Shown here piece after piece: positions 24,079 to 34,430 of a stretch of DNA of 64,000 bases; position 1 is the first letter of the stretch, and each line of letters opens with the position of its first letter. The position numbers were made by a program, and so were the translations under genes. The notes beneath the pieces are model-generated. The model did no database searches. It saw nothing but the letters and a program-made list of their open reading frames with translations, and was not told where the DNA came from. The stretch is from NCBI RefSeq assembly GCF_021130785.1, contig NC_060214.1, positions 109,509,001 to 109,573,000 of the forward strand, read 5' to 3'. Source of the DNA: Homalodisca vitripennis (lineage: Eukaryota; Arthropoda; Insecta; Hemiptera; Cicadellidae).

Positions 24079-25509
24079 TATTAAGTAGGGTAGCCCAATC
24101 AAGCGTTCTGGACGTTTCTCCTAACAACAAATATCTCTTCCGGTTCTGTTGGAAGAATGGTATATTTCACTTGAAGTCGTCATCTTGAAATGTGAAACTT
24201 AAGATGGATTATTAGTTTAGATGTTTGATTCGCACACTTATCGAACAATGACCCTCAATGGTGGCATTGTAATATAATTGTAATACTTTAAAACATTTAG
24301 AATGTCCATTATTTTGAAACCTTATCATACCATTAAAGTGATATAATCATATAAATTCCTTTCTAAAAATGACTACCTGATTTAGTTACAATTTAATTTA
24401 AATTGCAACAATCTTAACACCTTAAAAATGGTCGATAAAGAGTTAGGATTAAATGTTGCTTGGAAATATTTGAAAATTGTATGAAAAGTTTCAGATATGA
24501 AATACTAATAAAACCTTGCTGAAATGTAATGATCGCCATCTTGAAACTTTTTGTTTGATAATATGGCTAACGAACTCCAAACTAAATTCCGATACAATGC
24601 CTATTTACAGAATTAAATCTGTATCGTATATGTTGTATGTATTCCCGCAATGTTTTACTTTTTAAAATGTGTATCGCTCGTTGGAAACCACAGTGATTTC
24701 AAAAAACACGTTTAAACTCAAATACAAATGGTCACTTACTTGAAACTTTTTATTGGTTAAGACTAATTAACGAACTCATCAAAGCTATGTGCTAGTACTG
24801 TTTTTATCTAGTTAAATGTAGATATTTTAAAATGACTTAAAATGTAGTTAGTTTTGAAATAAGTTATTGCATATTTTAAATAATATATTTATGTATAAAT
24901 TTTCTGCAAATATTCTATAAATGGAATGTTACACCAGTTATGACAAAGTTTAACCTGAATCGCAAAAAATATTCCAGAAACAACTAAGAAAAATTTACGA
25001 GCGATTTTGCTTCCAATAACCCAACATGGAAATCGGAGCACCGATTAGAAAGTTAAATACAAATTTTTTATCATACCAAAGAGGTGTAAAGCAATTAAAA
25101 ACATCAAATAACAAAAGCAAAAAACGAGATAATCATAAGTATTATTTACATATGAAAATGCTATCACTATTATTCATACCACACTCAACGTAATTTACTA
25201 CAAATTATAATTTTTATTGCACTATCGAACCATTTCATTGAATTCCATTTAATTATTTATTATTCTGAAACATTATTACTTGTTAATATAGTTGTATATT
25301 GCCCTATTAGAAATTAATATATTTTCTGAGTCCAGTAACATTCTTACAACTAATATAAAATTTTAAAATTTTTGTATTCGAACAGGTACAACAATATTTT
25401 TAATACAATTAGAAAGTAACTACTTTCGAGTCTTAACGCATGTAATAATTTACTTTTTACCATTACCTAAATATTTGAAATAACGAAAACAAAGCCTTAA
25501 AGTATTAAA
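24079..25509. other. AT-rich DNA, nothing recognised
   Basis: About 1.4 kb without supported features. Confidence 0.6.
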
Positions 25510-25989
25510 CAACTAGCCGTTTCCCGCGACTTCGCACGCTTTTCGTAAGCTTCGTCCGTGTATGTGCACTTCTGGTTCAAGTGAATATATTTCCAATGCC
25601 GATGTTGAGTTTGCCTTGTTGCGACGATCAACAAAATCTGTCAAAAGTGTATGTTTAGAGTACATTGTAAATGTACTTTATTATAAAGCGGCCTAACACT
25701 CAAGCTTTAAGTTCAACCAGAAATGTATCTTAAAGACAAATATATATCATAACTTATCACCTTCAAATAGTGTTTGACTATTTAATATACTTAATTGTTT
25801 CGTAATTGCAGTTTAAATTGTGGAGGTGCTTTGAAAACTTTGATCTTTTGCAGTGCTACATGATGGCTAGTTACAATAATGGGCATAGCGCATAAACCTT
25901 CTCCGTAGAAAAATACTCACACATACACATTTTTATAATCATCGGTCAAATGGTTTACGATTCCATAAAGGACAAACACACAAACATTC

Positions 25990-26033
<44 letters not shown>

Positions 26034-26052
26034 GTATATATATATATATATA
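25510..26052 (+). mobile_element. RTE-like LINE/SINE fragment, second copy
   Basis: ACTAGCCGTTTCCCGCGACT, then TCGCACGC, matches the head at 17221. The tail ACACACAAACATTCATTTA runs directly into a TA microsatellite (25993-26052), a usual 3' tail for such elements. The interior has diverged from the first copy. Confidence 0.55.
25993..26052 (+). repeat. (TA)n microsatellite
   Basis: ~60 bp of TA interrupted once by TCTG at 26031; probably grown from the tail of the RTE-like fragment. Confidence 0.97.
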
Positions 26053-26299
26053 CAGATTAAAACCCTCTAAATGTTTGGATTATGTAATTACTTCCCTTGA
26101 AAATTGAAATATTATAATTTTGTTGAATCTGCAAACAACAACAATTTAAATGTGGCAATGTGAGAACAGTAACATGGAGGAGAACCTAGTCCTCATCATG
26201 AAACAAAGCGTGAATAATGTGTTTCAAGGTACGTCCTCTGGCACAATAAACCTTTAATTATTGAAATTCAGGTTATAATTTGTAGACTCTATATATTGG

Positions 26300-26530
26300 G
26301 AGGGTCGATGGCCGAGCGGTCAAAGACGTTTGTCTTTAAGTCTGAGTTAGAGATAGCGCAGGTTCGAATCCTGTCTGTGACACTTGCACTTATTATCAGT
26401 AACGTATCGACTTCCCCATTATTCTGTTTTATAAGATCCTCGCACAACCCAGTGGCCCATGAGGACGGGCAGAATAAGGCTTAAAAGTGGATCGGCTTCT
26501 CCTGAAAAAAGTCACTTAAGGTGATAATTT
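26300..26530 (+). mobile_element. tRNA-derived SINE (Leu/Ser-type head)
   Basis: A short interspersed element with an internal RNA polymerase III promoter: A box TGGCCGAGCGGT (26309-26320) and B box GGTTCGAATCC (26361-26371). The A-box form and the extra distance between boxes fit a long-variable-arm tRNA such as tRNA-Leu. A clean acceptor stem does not form and no CCA-ready tRNA results, so this is not a working tRNA gene. A unique body follows (CCCAGTGGCCCATGAGGACG), then a T-run at 26525. The 62-codon frame over it is a shadow. Confidence 0.7.
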
Positions 26531-27774
26531 TTTTTCCAGTTACTCCACGCTTTTGCTTTCTAAATTTATTTAATTATTATAATGGATTAGGAGTAAACTT
26601 TCTTCAGTATGCCAGTTTAGATTTTCAAAGGACGTTACCGCAAGTTGCGTTAGTGTCATTACCTTGATACTCCAACCCATTACCTCCAGAGACGTATTGA
26701 TCCTGGATAATTATACGATATACATATTCTCCTTGCTGAGAGATATGTGTACTTAAGACTCCAGATGAGTTGTATTAGATACGTCACTGACTGTGGCTTA
26801 AAAAACACAGTATTATACTTGGTACCTATTCTTAACAACGTATTCATTGGAAGGTTAGACAAATATTTATAAATTTCATCCTTCCATTCATATCACGTGT
26901 TGTGTTGAAATAGGTTTATAACCAATGTCTTAGTCCCAAAATTAATCATATTTTTTATTTTAAATTTTATCCGTGCTAATTTGGCAAAGCTACTTGGATT
27001 ATCAAATTTTTAAGCCTTAACTTTGATTACATTTGCTTTTAACATTACGTTTCACAGTTACCGGTGTATAAGTACAGCGGTGTATTATAAGTTGTATTTT
27101 TGTTAAACGTGTACTTATTCGGTTAAATTTATGATATCGAAGGAAATTAAATGTTGGCAATCAATATTAATTGCTATTGTTAATGTGCTAAGTTTCGAAA
27201 CAAAAGAACCGTTACGTTCTGAAAATTTAAATTTTAAATAATGAAAAAGAATGGAAGATCTTCTACTTATTACCAACTTCATCCTAGCTATTAGCTAGTA
27301 AACAAAACAAATTTCAAATATTATTTTATTTTACTGGCAAAAAAATTAAAAACGTTTTTGTACTAACTAAAAGTTTAAAATGATTTCCAATTGCTTCAAG
27401 AGAACAATTAAATTGTTAGTCGTTCATAAAATCACATTTTAAACTAAATGAAGAAAACATGAATATTGATTACAAAACTGGATTAATATATATGATATGT
27501 ATAAAACATAAACTGCATTTAGGAAAATTTTATTTATAGATATAAATTACTCTTATATTTTATTTTATGAAATCAATTTTATATTTGCATTGTATTGTTA
27601 ATAAAAATTATATAACAATAAATTGTGCATCTCACACTTCAAGATTTATTTTATACCTATATTTTAACTTGCATGGTTCCATTACTGGCATAAAAAATAA
27701 TTATAAAAGAACTGAGAATTGTTGCTTTCCTACTCAAACAATTTCAAGAGTGTTATACATAAAATAGTTTACGA
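26531..27774. other. AT-rich DNA, nothing recognised
   Basis: Two short frames (26680-26862 minus, 27567-27767 plus) without motifs. Confidence 0.55.
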
Positions 27775-28035
27775 CAAGCTCTCTCAACGGTAAACACGAT
27801 CGCCTAGGGTTGGAGAGTTCTCACAGAGCACAACACAGAGGAGATTTCACAGGATTTTTACAAAGAATTCCGTTATTTTCAAAAGAGACCAGTATATATT
27901 TATAATATTTTTTCAATTGTTTTACTCCATGTGCATCTCATTTATGACATTGCACAAGAGCTGAGGGCAATTTCTCATTTCCCGCTTTACATATTTGTAC
28001 ATTTCCCTTGTTTAAACCTTTGTCAAGAGTAGAGC
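27775..28035 (-). repeat. dispersed repeat family 1, copy 3
   Basis: Reverse complement of 2690-2930 in part. Carries ACACGATCGCCTAGGG, the reverse of CCCTAGGCGATCGTGT in copy 1, and GAGCTGAGGGCAA. This end of the family is missing or changed in copy 2. Confidence 0.65.
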
Positions 28036-28856
28036 CTAGTTATATAAGAATCTAGTTATATAAATTATCTCTGTGGATAAAGTTTTGGTTGAACCACGTT
28101 ATATCATCAAAGTAACGCCTGGATTTTATCAATGTGAGAATCTTTTCGTGTTTGCAATCATTCTCATTTATATACGCCTCATGAATTGTAGAACCAAGAG
28201 GTTATTAATTGTTACCACCATATATAGAAACTGAATTTGACACCCTTACTAGCACCCGGCTATTCGGTATTAGTTAAGGTTAGGTTCACCAGTCGCTCTG
28301 CTATTACGTACTCTTCATAGGGTATGGGTACGGACGTTATAATTCAGCAAACAAAATAGTTTCTTTGTATGAAAAACCCTTTAAAATTGTTTATCATATG
28401 TAGAGTTTAAAGTTACTATTCTTTTTCTGTTGAATAAGTATAACGTTTTAATTATATAAAAACGCATCACAAAAGACTCAAATCTTCCTTGTTTCTTCAA
28501 AAGATCGTTTATTTATTGGAAAATATCCCTAGTCATAGATTTCACAAAATCCTTTAATCTTTTTTGGCTAATTCATTCCGATAAAATGCTAAATACGTGG
28601 ATCATACAAATATAAGTAAAAATTTTATTTTACAGATATAAAAATTCTAAAATGCATGAAATATGTTACTCATAATTTTTAAATTTATTAACTGTTCTAA
28701 CCAAAATATAGGGATGATGAATGGAGTCAGTGCTATTTTATAACCTACATTTCCTCGCTAAAATCGTGTGTGTTACAATTTTATGTTTATTATTAGGTTT
28801 AAGCAATAAAATATTATACTTATTTTATTTTATGTTTTAGTATTTCTATGTTTTAA
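28036..28856. other. AT-rich DNA, nothing recognised
   Basis: No supported feature. Confidence 0.6.
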
Positions 28857-28857
28857 G

Positions 28858-28901
<44 letters not shown>
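28858..28901 (+). repeat. (TA)n microsatellite
   Basis: Clean TA run of ~44 bp. Confidence 0.98.
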
Positions 28902-28904
<3 letters not shown>

Positions 28905-29019
28905 TACCGTCTTTATTTATTTGGAGTTATGCAACGGAGAAAGTTATTGCATCCAATTACGGATAGGATTTTCTTTTTCTTTTACTTCAAGCTCGTGTCT
29001 GTTACTAGCCTATGCCCGT

Positions 29020-29340
29020 TACTTTACTTACTTTTTTAGCTCTATTTTAATGGGAGCTAGGTTTATGTATTTATGTATGTACGTGAGTGTGTTAAGTGCG
29101 CTACATATCTGAGTTATATATGATTAAAACTTACCGGCAATGTGGGTCGACCTATCTTTTCAACGGCTCGTGCCCACGCACAGGCTTGCCTATGTGGGTA
29201 CTTTTTTCCTATATTTTAAGTAATGTTAATGTTTTAATCATACTTGAAAATTACTATAGTATATATTACTCTATTATGGAACTGTAATTTCTTTATTTGG
29301 AAATAAATAAGGTTTTGAATTGAATTGGATTGAATTGAAA
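29020..29340 (+). mobile_element. LINE 3' end (3' UTR and tail)
   Basis: Ends in AAATAAATAAGG then repeated TTGAATTGAATTGGA-type units up to 29340, the short-repeat tail seen on Jockey/CR1-type LINEs. About 130 bp upstream is a stem, CCCACGCACAGGC / GCCTATGTGGG (29173-29199), the type of 3' hairpin such elements use for target-primed reverse transcription. No coding part is left. Confidence 0.6.
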
Positions 29341-29394
29341 GTATGTTTTTGTCGGTGGAAGTATTGTAAAGGAAGCAGTGGTTTTACGGACATT

Positions 29395-29545
29395 TGCTAT
29401 CGGTCAGTGATGTAATGTAATCAGGAACACTACGTTTCGAGATCTTTAATCTGATCTCTTCTTCAGGCGAAGGCAAATCTCGAAATATTGTGTTACTGAT
29501 TGTATTGTTTCACTGAAAGATGGAAAATGTCCAGAAAGATCCTAT
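29395..29545 (-). mobile_element. fold-back fragment with hammerhead-like motif
   Basis: Arms 29407-29445 and 29474-29512 are imperfect inverted copies. Between them the minus strand reads CCTGAAGAAGAGATC, an 8-nt loop, then GATCTCGAAACGT (29431-29467). This has the hammerhead ribozyme core strings CTGANGA and GAAA on either side of a 6-bp stem. The edge GGAAAATGTCC also occurs in the fold-back at 46745-47100. Confidence 0.55.
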
Positions 29546-30337
29546 TTCTTTTATTTAATTAGTTTTAAAATTCGTCATTGTAACCTGGAAGCCGAGCTTA
29601 TCCAAAATAAACGTATGCAACGGTGTATGGAAGGGACCATCATTAAGTATTACGCAGATGGGTGAAATTCTCGTTTAGGCTTTAAGTCTAATAACGTATA
29701 TTTGTTTAAACATGTATACACAGGTTTATACTTCACTTATAAATATTCCTATTTAACTTAGTTACCCAAACTTTCCAGTTAGATATTTTAGAAAAGCCAA
29801 TTAATATACGCGGTTTTACAAATCTTATGATACCATAATGAGAAGAGTTAACTTAATACATTACCTTTGGTTCAGTGCAATTACATATAATAAAATCAAT
29901 CATAATATGTTTGGAAAATTAATTAGTATATTTGTTCTTGCCGATTTTGGTATAAAATAATAAATAGTAAAATATTAGTCTATAAGTTTTGTAAGCAATC
30001 GAAACAAATAATAAATGTTAACAATGCACAACTAAACTATATTAGTTTGAGCTAGATTGTAATTTTCAAGATTAAGAATAAACAGACAATAAAACAGAGT
30101 CCACGTCAATATGCTCTGGTCCAATGATGCAGTGTACACTTTCCTTAGCAAACGATGGTGAACGATGAGCAATGACGAGCTTAGATAAAATCAGTAAAGG
30201 TATATACAATACATCCATTATGGTAGGCAGAAAATAGTTTGTGTTTTTTGTTTGGTTACAGTACCAAAAGCACTTATGCCACTAACTGTAAAGGAGATTG
30301 ATCGTTCATTAGCAATATTGATCTTTACTACAACTGC
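29546..30337. other. AT-rich DNA, nothing recognised
   Basis: No supported feature. Confidence 0.6.
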
Positions 30338-30590
30338 ATGTTTTATCTGCCCTTCTACAACCATCCATCTGTAGAGATTGTCCCGATAATACCCAATCTC
30401 CAGACGCGCGACCGCCGCTCACGACGGGAAAATACCGGGACGAGACGAGTTGTGGTTACCATGACAACTGCTGTGATAAATAACAAACTTTGTTGCTGGA
30501 CTACAAGAGAAATGGTGACTCGCAGTTTTTCTGGCAAACAGTTTAGTTTTATCACTATTTTTCACCTTAAATAGGAAAACTTCTGAATCG
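30338..30590 (+). repeat. dispersed repeat family 4, copy 2
   Basis: Reverse complement of 11740-12010. Contains GGTTACCATGACAAC at 30454-30468, close to an RFX X-box. The 78-codon frame here is in the same register as the one in copy 1. Confidence 0.7.
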
Positions 30591-30627
30591 TATGTTACGA
30601 TTGAATTCTGAGTTTACACCTTTGATG

Positions 30628-31340
30628 CTGAGTGGGATGAATTATTGCTATAAAATATCATGGCTTCTAATATTAATCAACTAAGTCTTCGTTTATGTTT
30701 TCAAAACGTAAACAAATACCTGGTACAGATGTCGTAGTTATTGCAGGAATGATTGATTCAAATAAATTTTTAGTTTAGCTCCAGTACACCTTTCTTTTAT
30801 TGCAGCGTCTGGTATCTGACGCTGTCTCAGACTTGACTCCTGGAATCTGGAGTTATGTTGGTCTGAAGATATCTAGAGGAAGTCGATGACGAAGAAGCTC
30901 AAAACAAAAACTTTTTCATCGTTTCCAAATCAGTGACACCTTTAAATAGGTGAAGTGGTAGTCTCATTGTCTCATCAGGTACACAACTGAGTGCATTACG
31001 ATGTGATAGCCACGATCTCTAAGCACGGTGGAGCAACCGAGTTTTCTACACATAACGTAGAATTGGTAGGAAGGGTTGATTCAATTGAATTTTGAGTTAG
31101 CTCCAGTTCACCTTCCTTTTATTGCAGCGTCTGATATATGAGACAGCGTCAGATACCAGACGCTGTAATAAAAGGAAGGTGACCTGGAGCTAAACTAAAA
31201 ATTTATTTGAATCAATCATTCCCGCAATAACTACGACATCTGTACCAGGTATTTGTTTACGTTTTGAAAACATAAACGAAGACTTAGTTGATTAATATTA
31301 GAAGCCATGATATTTTATAGCAATAATTCATCCCACTCAG
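30628..31340. mobile_element. nested fold-back element with 202-bp arms
   Basis: 30628-30829 and 31139-31340 are inverted copies of each other, nearly identical, enclosing 309 bp. Inside, 31098-31133 and 31157-31192 make another hairpin of 36-bp arms with two mismatches. The enclosed part matches the fold-back at 20150-20535. No open frame; probably moved by another element's enzymes or formed by template switching. Confidence 0.85.
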
Positions 31341-31829
31341 GGCAATAGTTAAATGTGTAGGGGTTAGACAAAGCACCCTCTGTAGCTTTGACTATTACGT
31401 CTAGTTGACGTTCTATTGTATTCGTTATGTGGGGCCCAAAATTATAAAAAAAACACATTAAAAAACCTGTTTGAATTCTAATTTGTCCATTAGGATGTTC
31501 ATTTTGACATAAATGGCATATTAATTGGTTTTACCAATACTTTTTATGATACACGGTCCAAAGTCTTTTGCAAAATTATGTTGCCATACACAAAAATCGA
31601 ATTCGTGACACTTCGGTATTTTTTATTTTATTGATCAGTCATCTTAAAATAAACTTGCACTTATACAAATTTAAAAATAATTAATTTTTTTTTCCTTTTT
31701 TTGTTGAAAACCAAATCTACTACAACGTAAACATAAATCTTGACCTCTTTTGTGGCAAACTTGAAATTCTGATTCAGTGCCACGAAAACATACAAGACTT
31801 TTAAGAGGAATACTTGAATAGATTGTTAC
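31341..31829. other. AT-rich DNA, nothing recognised
   Basis: No supported feature between the fold-back and the duplicated unit. Confidence 0.6.
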
Positions 31830-32162
31830 GTGAAAACAACCAATTCTACCTCAATGATGTTTTAAAATGATTGAACTAAACTCTTTTAATGGAGGATTCT
31901 TAAAACCAATTTACACAATTTTGTTTGCTTCTCCAAAAATCAATCGTCTTCTGCCATTACAAATGGCTGAAGTTCTGAATGGCTCTATTATCGTTGAAAT
32001 CCACAAAAATATGATAGCTTATTGTTGATAAATATTGCATATGTTCCAAGAATAATGTTAAAGCATTCTCCTACGCAAAAACGTTTATACCCATGGCATT
32101 ACCAAAGCATTTAGACGTACATAATGTATTTTAGACGTTCTGACAATAATAATTTACACTAT

Positions 32163-32393
32163 TCACATTGAAAAAAAGAAATTCGGATTATAAAAGATGA
32201 AATCATAAAACATAATTTTATGATTGAGTCTTACGATGAAAACGGGAATATTATATTCCAGCGTACTGAGACCTACGACGAAATATTGGATTTCAGCATT
32301 GAAGTTGAATTCAATAAAACGCTTAACTGGGTTGGCGTGGGTTGTCCTTGATGGAGTTGCAAGGGGGATCGTACGGAATACCTTTGCATGCAC
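32163..32393 (-). pseudogene. conserved antisense frame of family 3 (possible gene relic)
   Basis: A 76-codon frame containing SRTTHANPVKRFIEFNFNAE. The same register stays open in copy B (minus strand, about 35540-35780) and in the diverged copy C (8687-8917, plus strand). Each ends in a Met codon followed by a stop at the homologous position. A GT(A/G)AGT string lies just upstream in all three. I do not recognise the protein; an old transposon or captured-gene piece and a chance open frame are both possible. Confidence 0.3.
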
Positions 32394-33339
32394 TTACTTA
32401 GTGGTTTATCCAACGTGCTAACACCTTCATTTACTATAATAAGTTAAAAATTAGTTTTTTTTAATGTTCATGTAATCCCACACAATATTTATCACATATT
32501 AATTGCACTAAATGGGTAAAATTAATCGAAAGTTTTAATTCTCGAATGGCCAAGTGTCCTGTTTATTTTGTGTCCATTATGTTAATTTTTACCGTTGTGT
32601 GTTTTATTTAGAATTTCAAGATTTATAAATACTTTAAGAAAACCAGACACTATTACAATGTAAACCTTATTAGAAAAACAAATCCATATCTGGAAAACAA
32701 TTTGATATGGAATTAATTTAATTTAATCAAACAATTCCAGAGCGCTCCTGGAAGTACACGCTGTAGAAACAGTAGTTTAATACGTGTTGAAGGGTTGTCT
32801 TGTACTCCACTTGAAATACCAATTGATTCTGAGTCCACCACTGCTTCCCCTTGGACTGTACATTTCTGGTATGATGTTTCAAGTACAACTGTTTTAAGTA
32901 ATTAATAGGATGTGAATCTTTAAACATAAACTCTCATTAATTGACAACATTATTTTGGTTTTGTGCATTAATCAACCAGATGCATTGGCGACGCTAATCG
33001 TTATAAACTACCAAAGAAATGTAAAATACTCGTACAATGCAACTGTTTATAATACTATGCCCAAGCGCACATTCTAGCTATAAAACTCCTAAATTATAAT
33101 TTTTATATTTAAAACTTTCCTGTTTAAATATTTTAGAACAAGTGTTCACTGTTCATATAATATATATTAAATGTATGAATGTATTGATAGATAAAAATCA
33201 ACTGAAATATTATTATCTAAACAAACATAAGTCAGGAAAATTTTTATATGTATTACTTAACTTCCATTAATTATTTCATAACATGTAGTAAATTAGCATT
33301 ATTACAGAAAAATATGTAATTTTTATTGTAAAATAGAAT

Positions 33340-33460
33340 ATATCAGCTTATTTATATAATAATTTAATATAATATATTAAATTATATTTATTAATATTTA
33401 TCGATTATATTAAATTATTATTTATTATAATATAGTAATAAATAATATTTTTAAAAATAT
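33340..33460. repeat. AT-only palindromic stretch
   Basis: Nearly pure A/T with interleaved inverted pieces (AATATATTAAATTATA, ATTATATTAAATTATTATTT). It is kept almost unchanged at 36755-36860 in copy B. Likely to be flexible or cruciform-forming. Confidence 0.7.
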
Positions 33461-34039
33461 TAGGGAATGGGACAAACAGTACTAAATATTTTTTTCATGT
33501 AATGACTTACATGCATTTTTTGACCGGTGCTAATTGAAGGCACATTTAGAAAATGTACTATATACTATTTTACCTATCACTATAGGGTTTAGTCTGAAAA
33601 CATGGGAGATGCACGGAGTATCCATTACATTGTACAACTTTTTAATATTTTAACTAAATTCCAAACATATTTACTGTAGTATATCTCTTTGAATAAAATT
33701 GAAACAGTGTGAAACCATTTTGAAGCCATTATATCTAAGCACGTTGACATAGTTGATTCAGGGGTAGAATCTCGTTGTTGTACCTGTTGGGGTGTGACGA
33801 CAGTTAGTTGATGACCTGCACAGAAGAGAAATGGTACATCTTTGTCCCTTGCCACCATTAGGGGAAAATTGGTGCTTTGTCAGATGAAATACTAGTTTTA
33901 TACGATTGTTATGATTAAGATGGCCGAATAAATGTTGTTATTTGTTATGTTAAACGTATTAAAAATTGGAAATTTTACACAAAATAATTAATTAAAAAGT
34001 GTATTGTCTCTTACGTATACGAGACGATTTGAGAAACAA

Positions 34040-34430
34040 AGTGAAATATCCAATTACCGTTAAGATATATTCTAAAAAATAATATTATAATAACATTATT
34101 TCATGGAGCAACATGCAATATCATTGTATTTGGTAGATTTATTTGTATGAAAGAAAACTAAACTGAACATGGATTAAAATTTAATTAAATTAATAAAATG
34201 AAAGATCCTATTATCGTCAAGATATATATTATAAGATATATTATTATAATAAACTAGAATGGAGCAACATTCAATGTCATTTCACACGGTAGATTTATTA
34301 TTATTAAAGAAAATTATAATGGATATGGATTAAAATTTAATTAAAATAATAAAATGAAAGATCCAATTACCGTCAAGATATATATTATATTAAACTCGAG
34401 TGGAGCAACATGCAATATCAGTTTTCTGTG
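34040..34430 (+). repeat. 156-bp internal tandem repeat, ~2.5 units
   Basis: CCAATTACCGTTAAGATATA-like text starts near 34051, 34207 and 34363, each followed by TGGAGCAACATGCAATATCA-like text. Copy B has the same arrangement split by a LINE insertion. Confidence 0.8.

Noticed and set aside
26300..26385. A tRNA-Leu gene
   Set aside because: A and B boxes are present, but the acceptor and anticodon stems do not pair properly and a SINE body follows; called a SINE.
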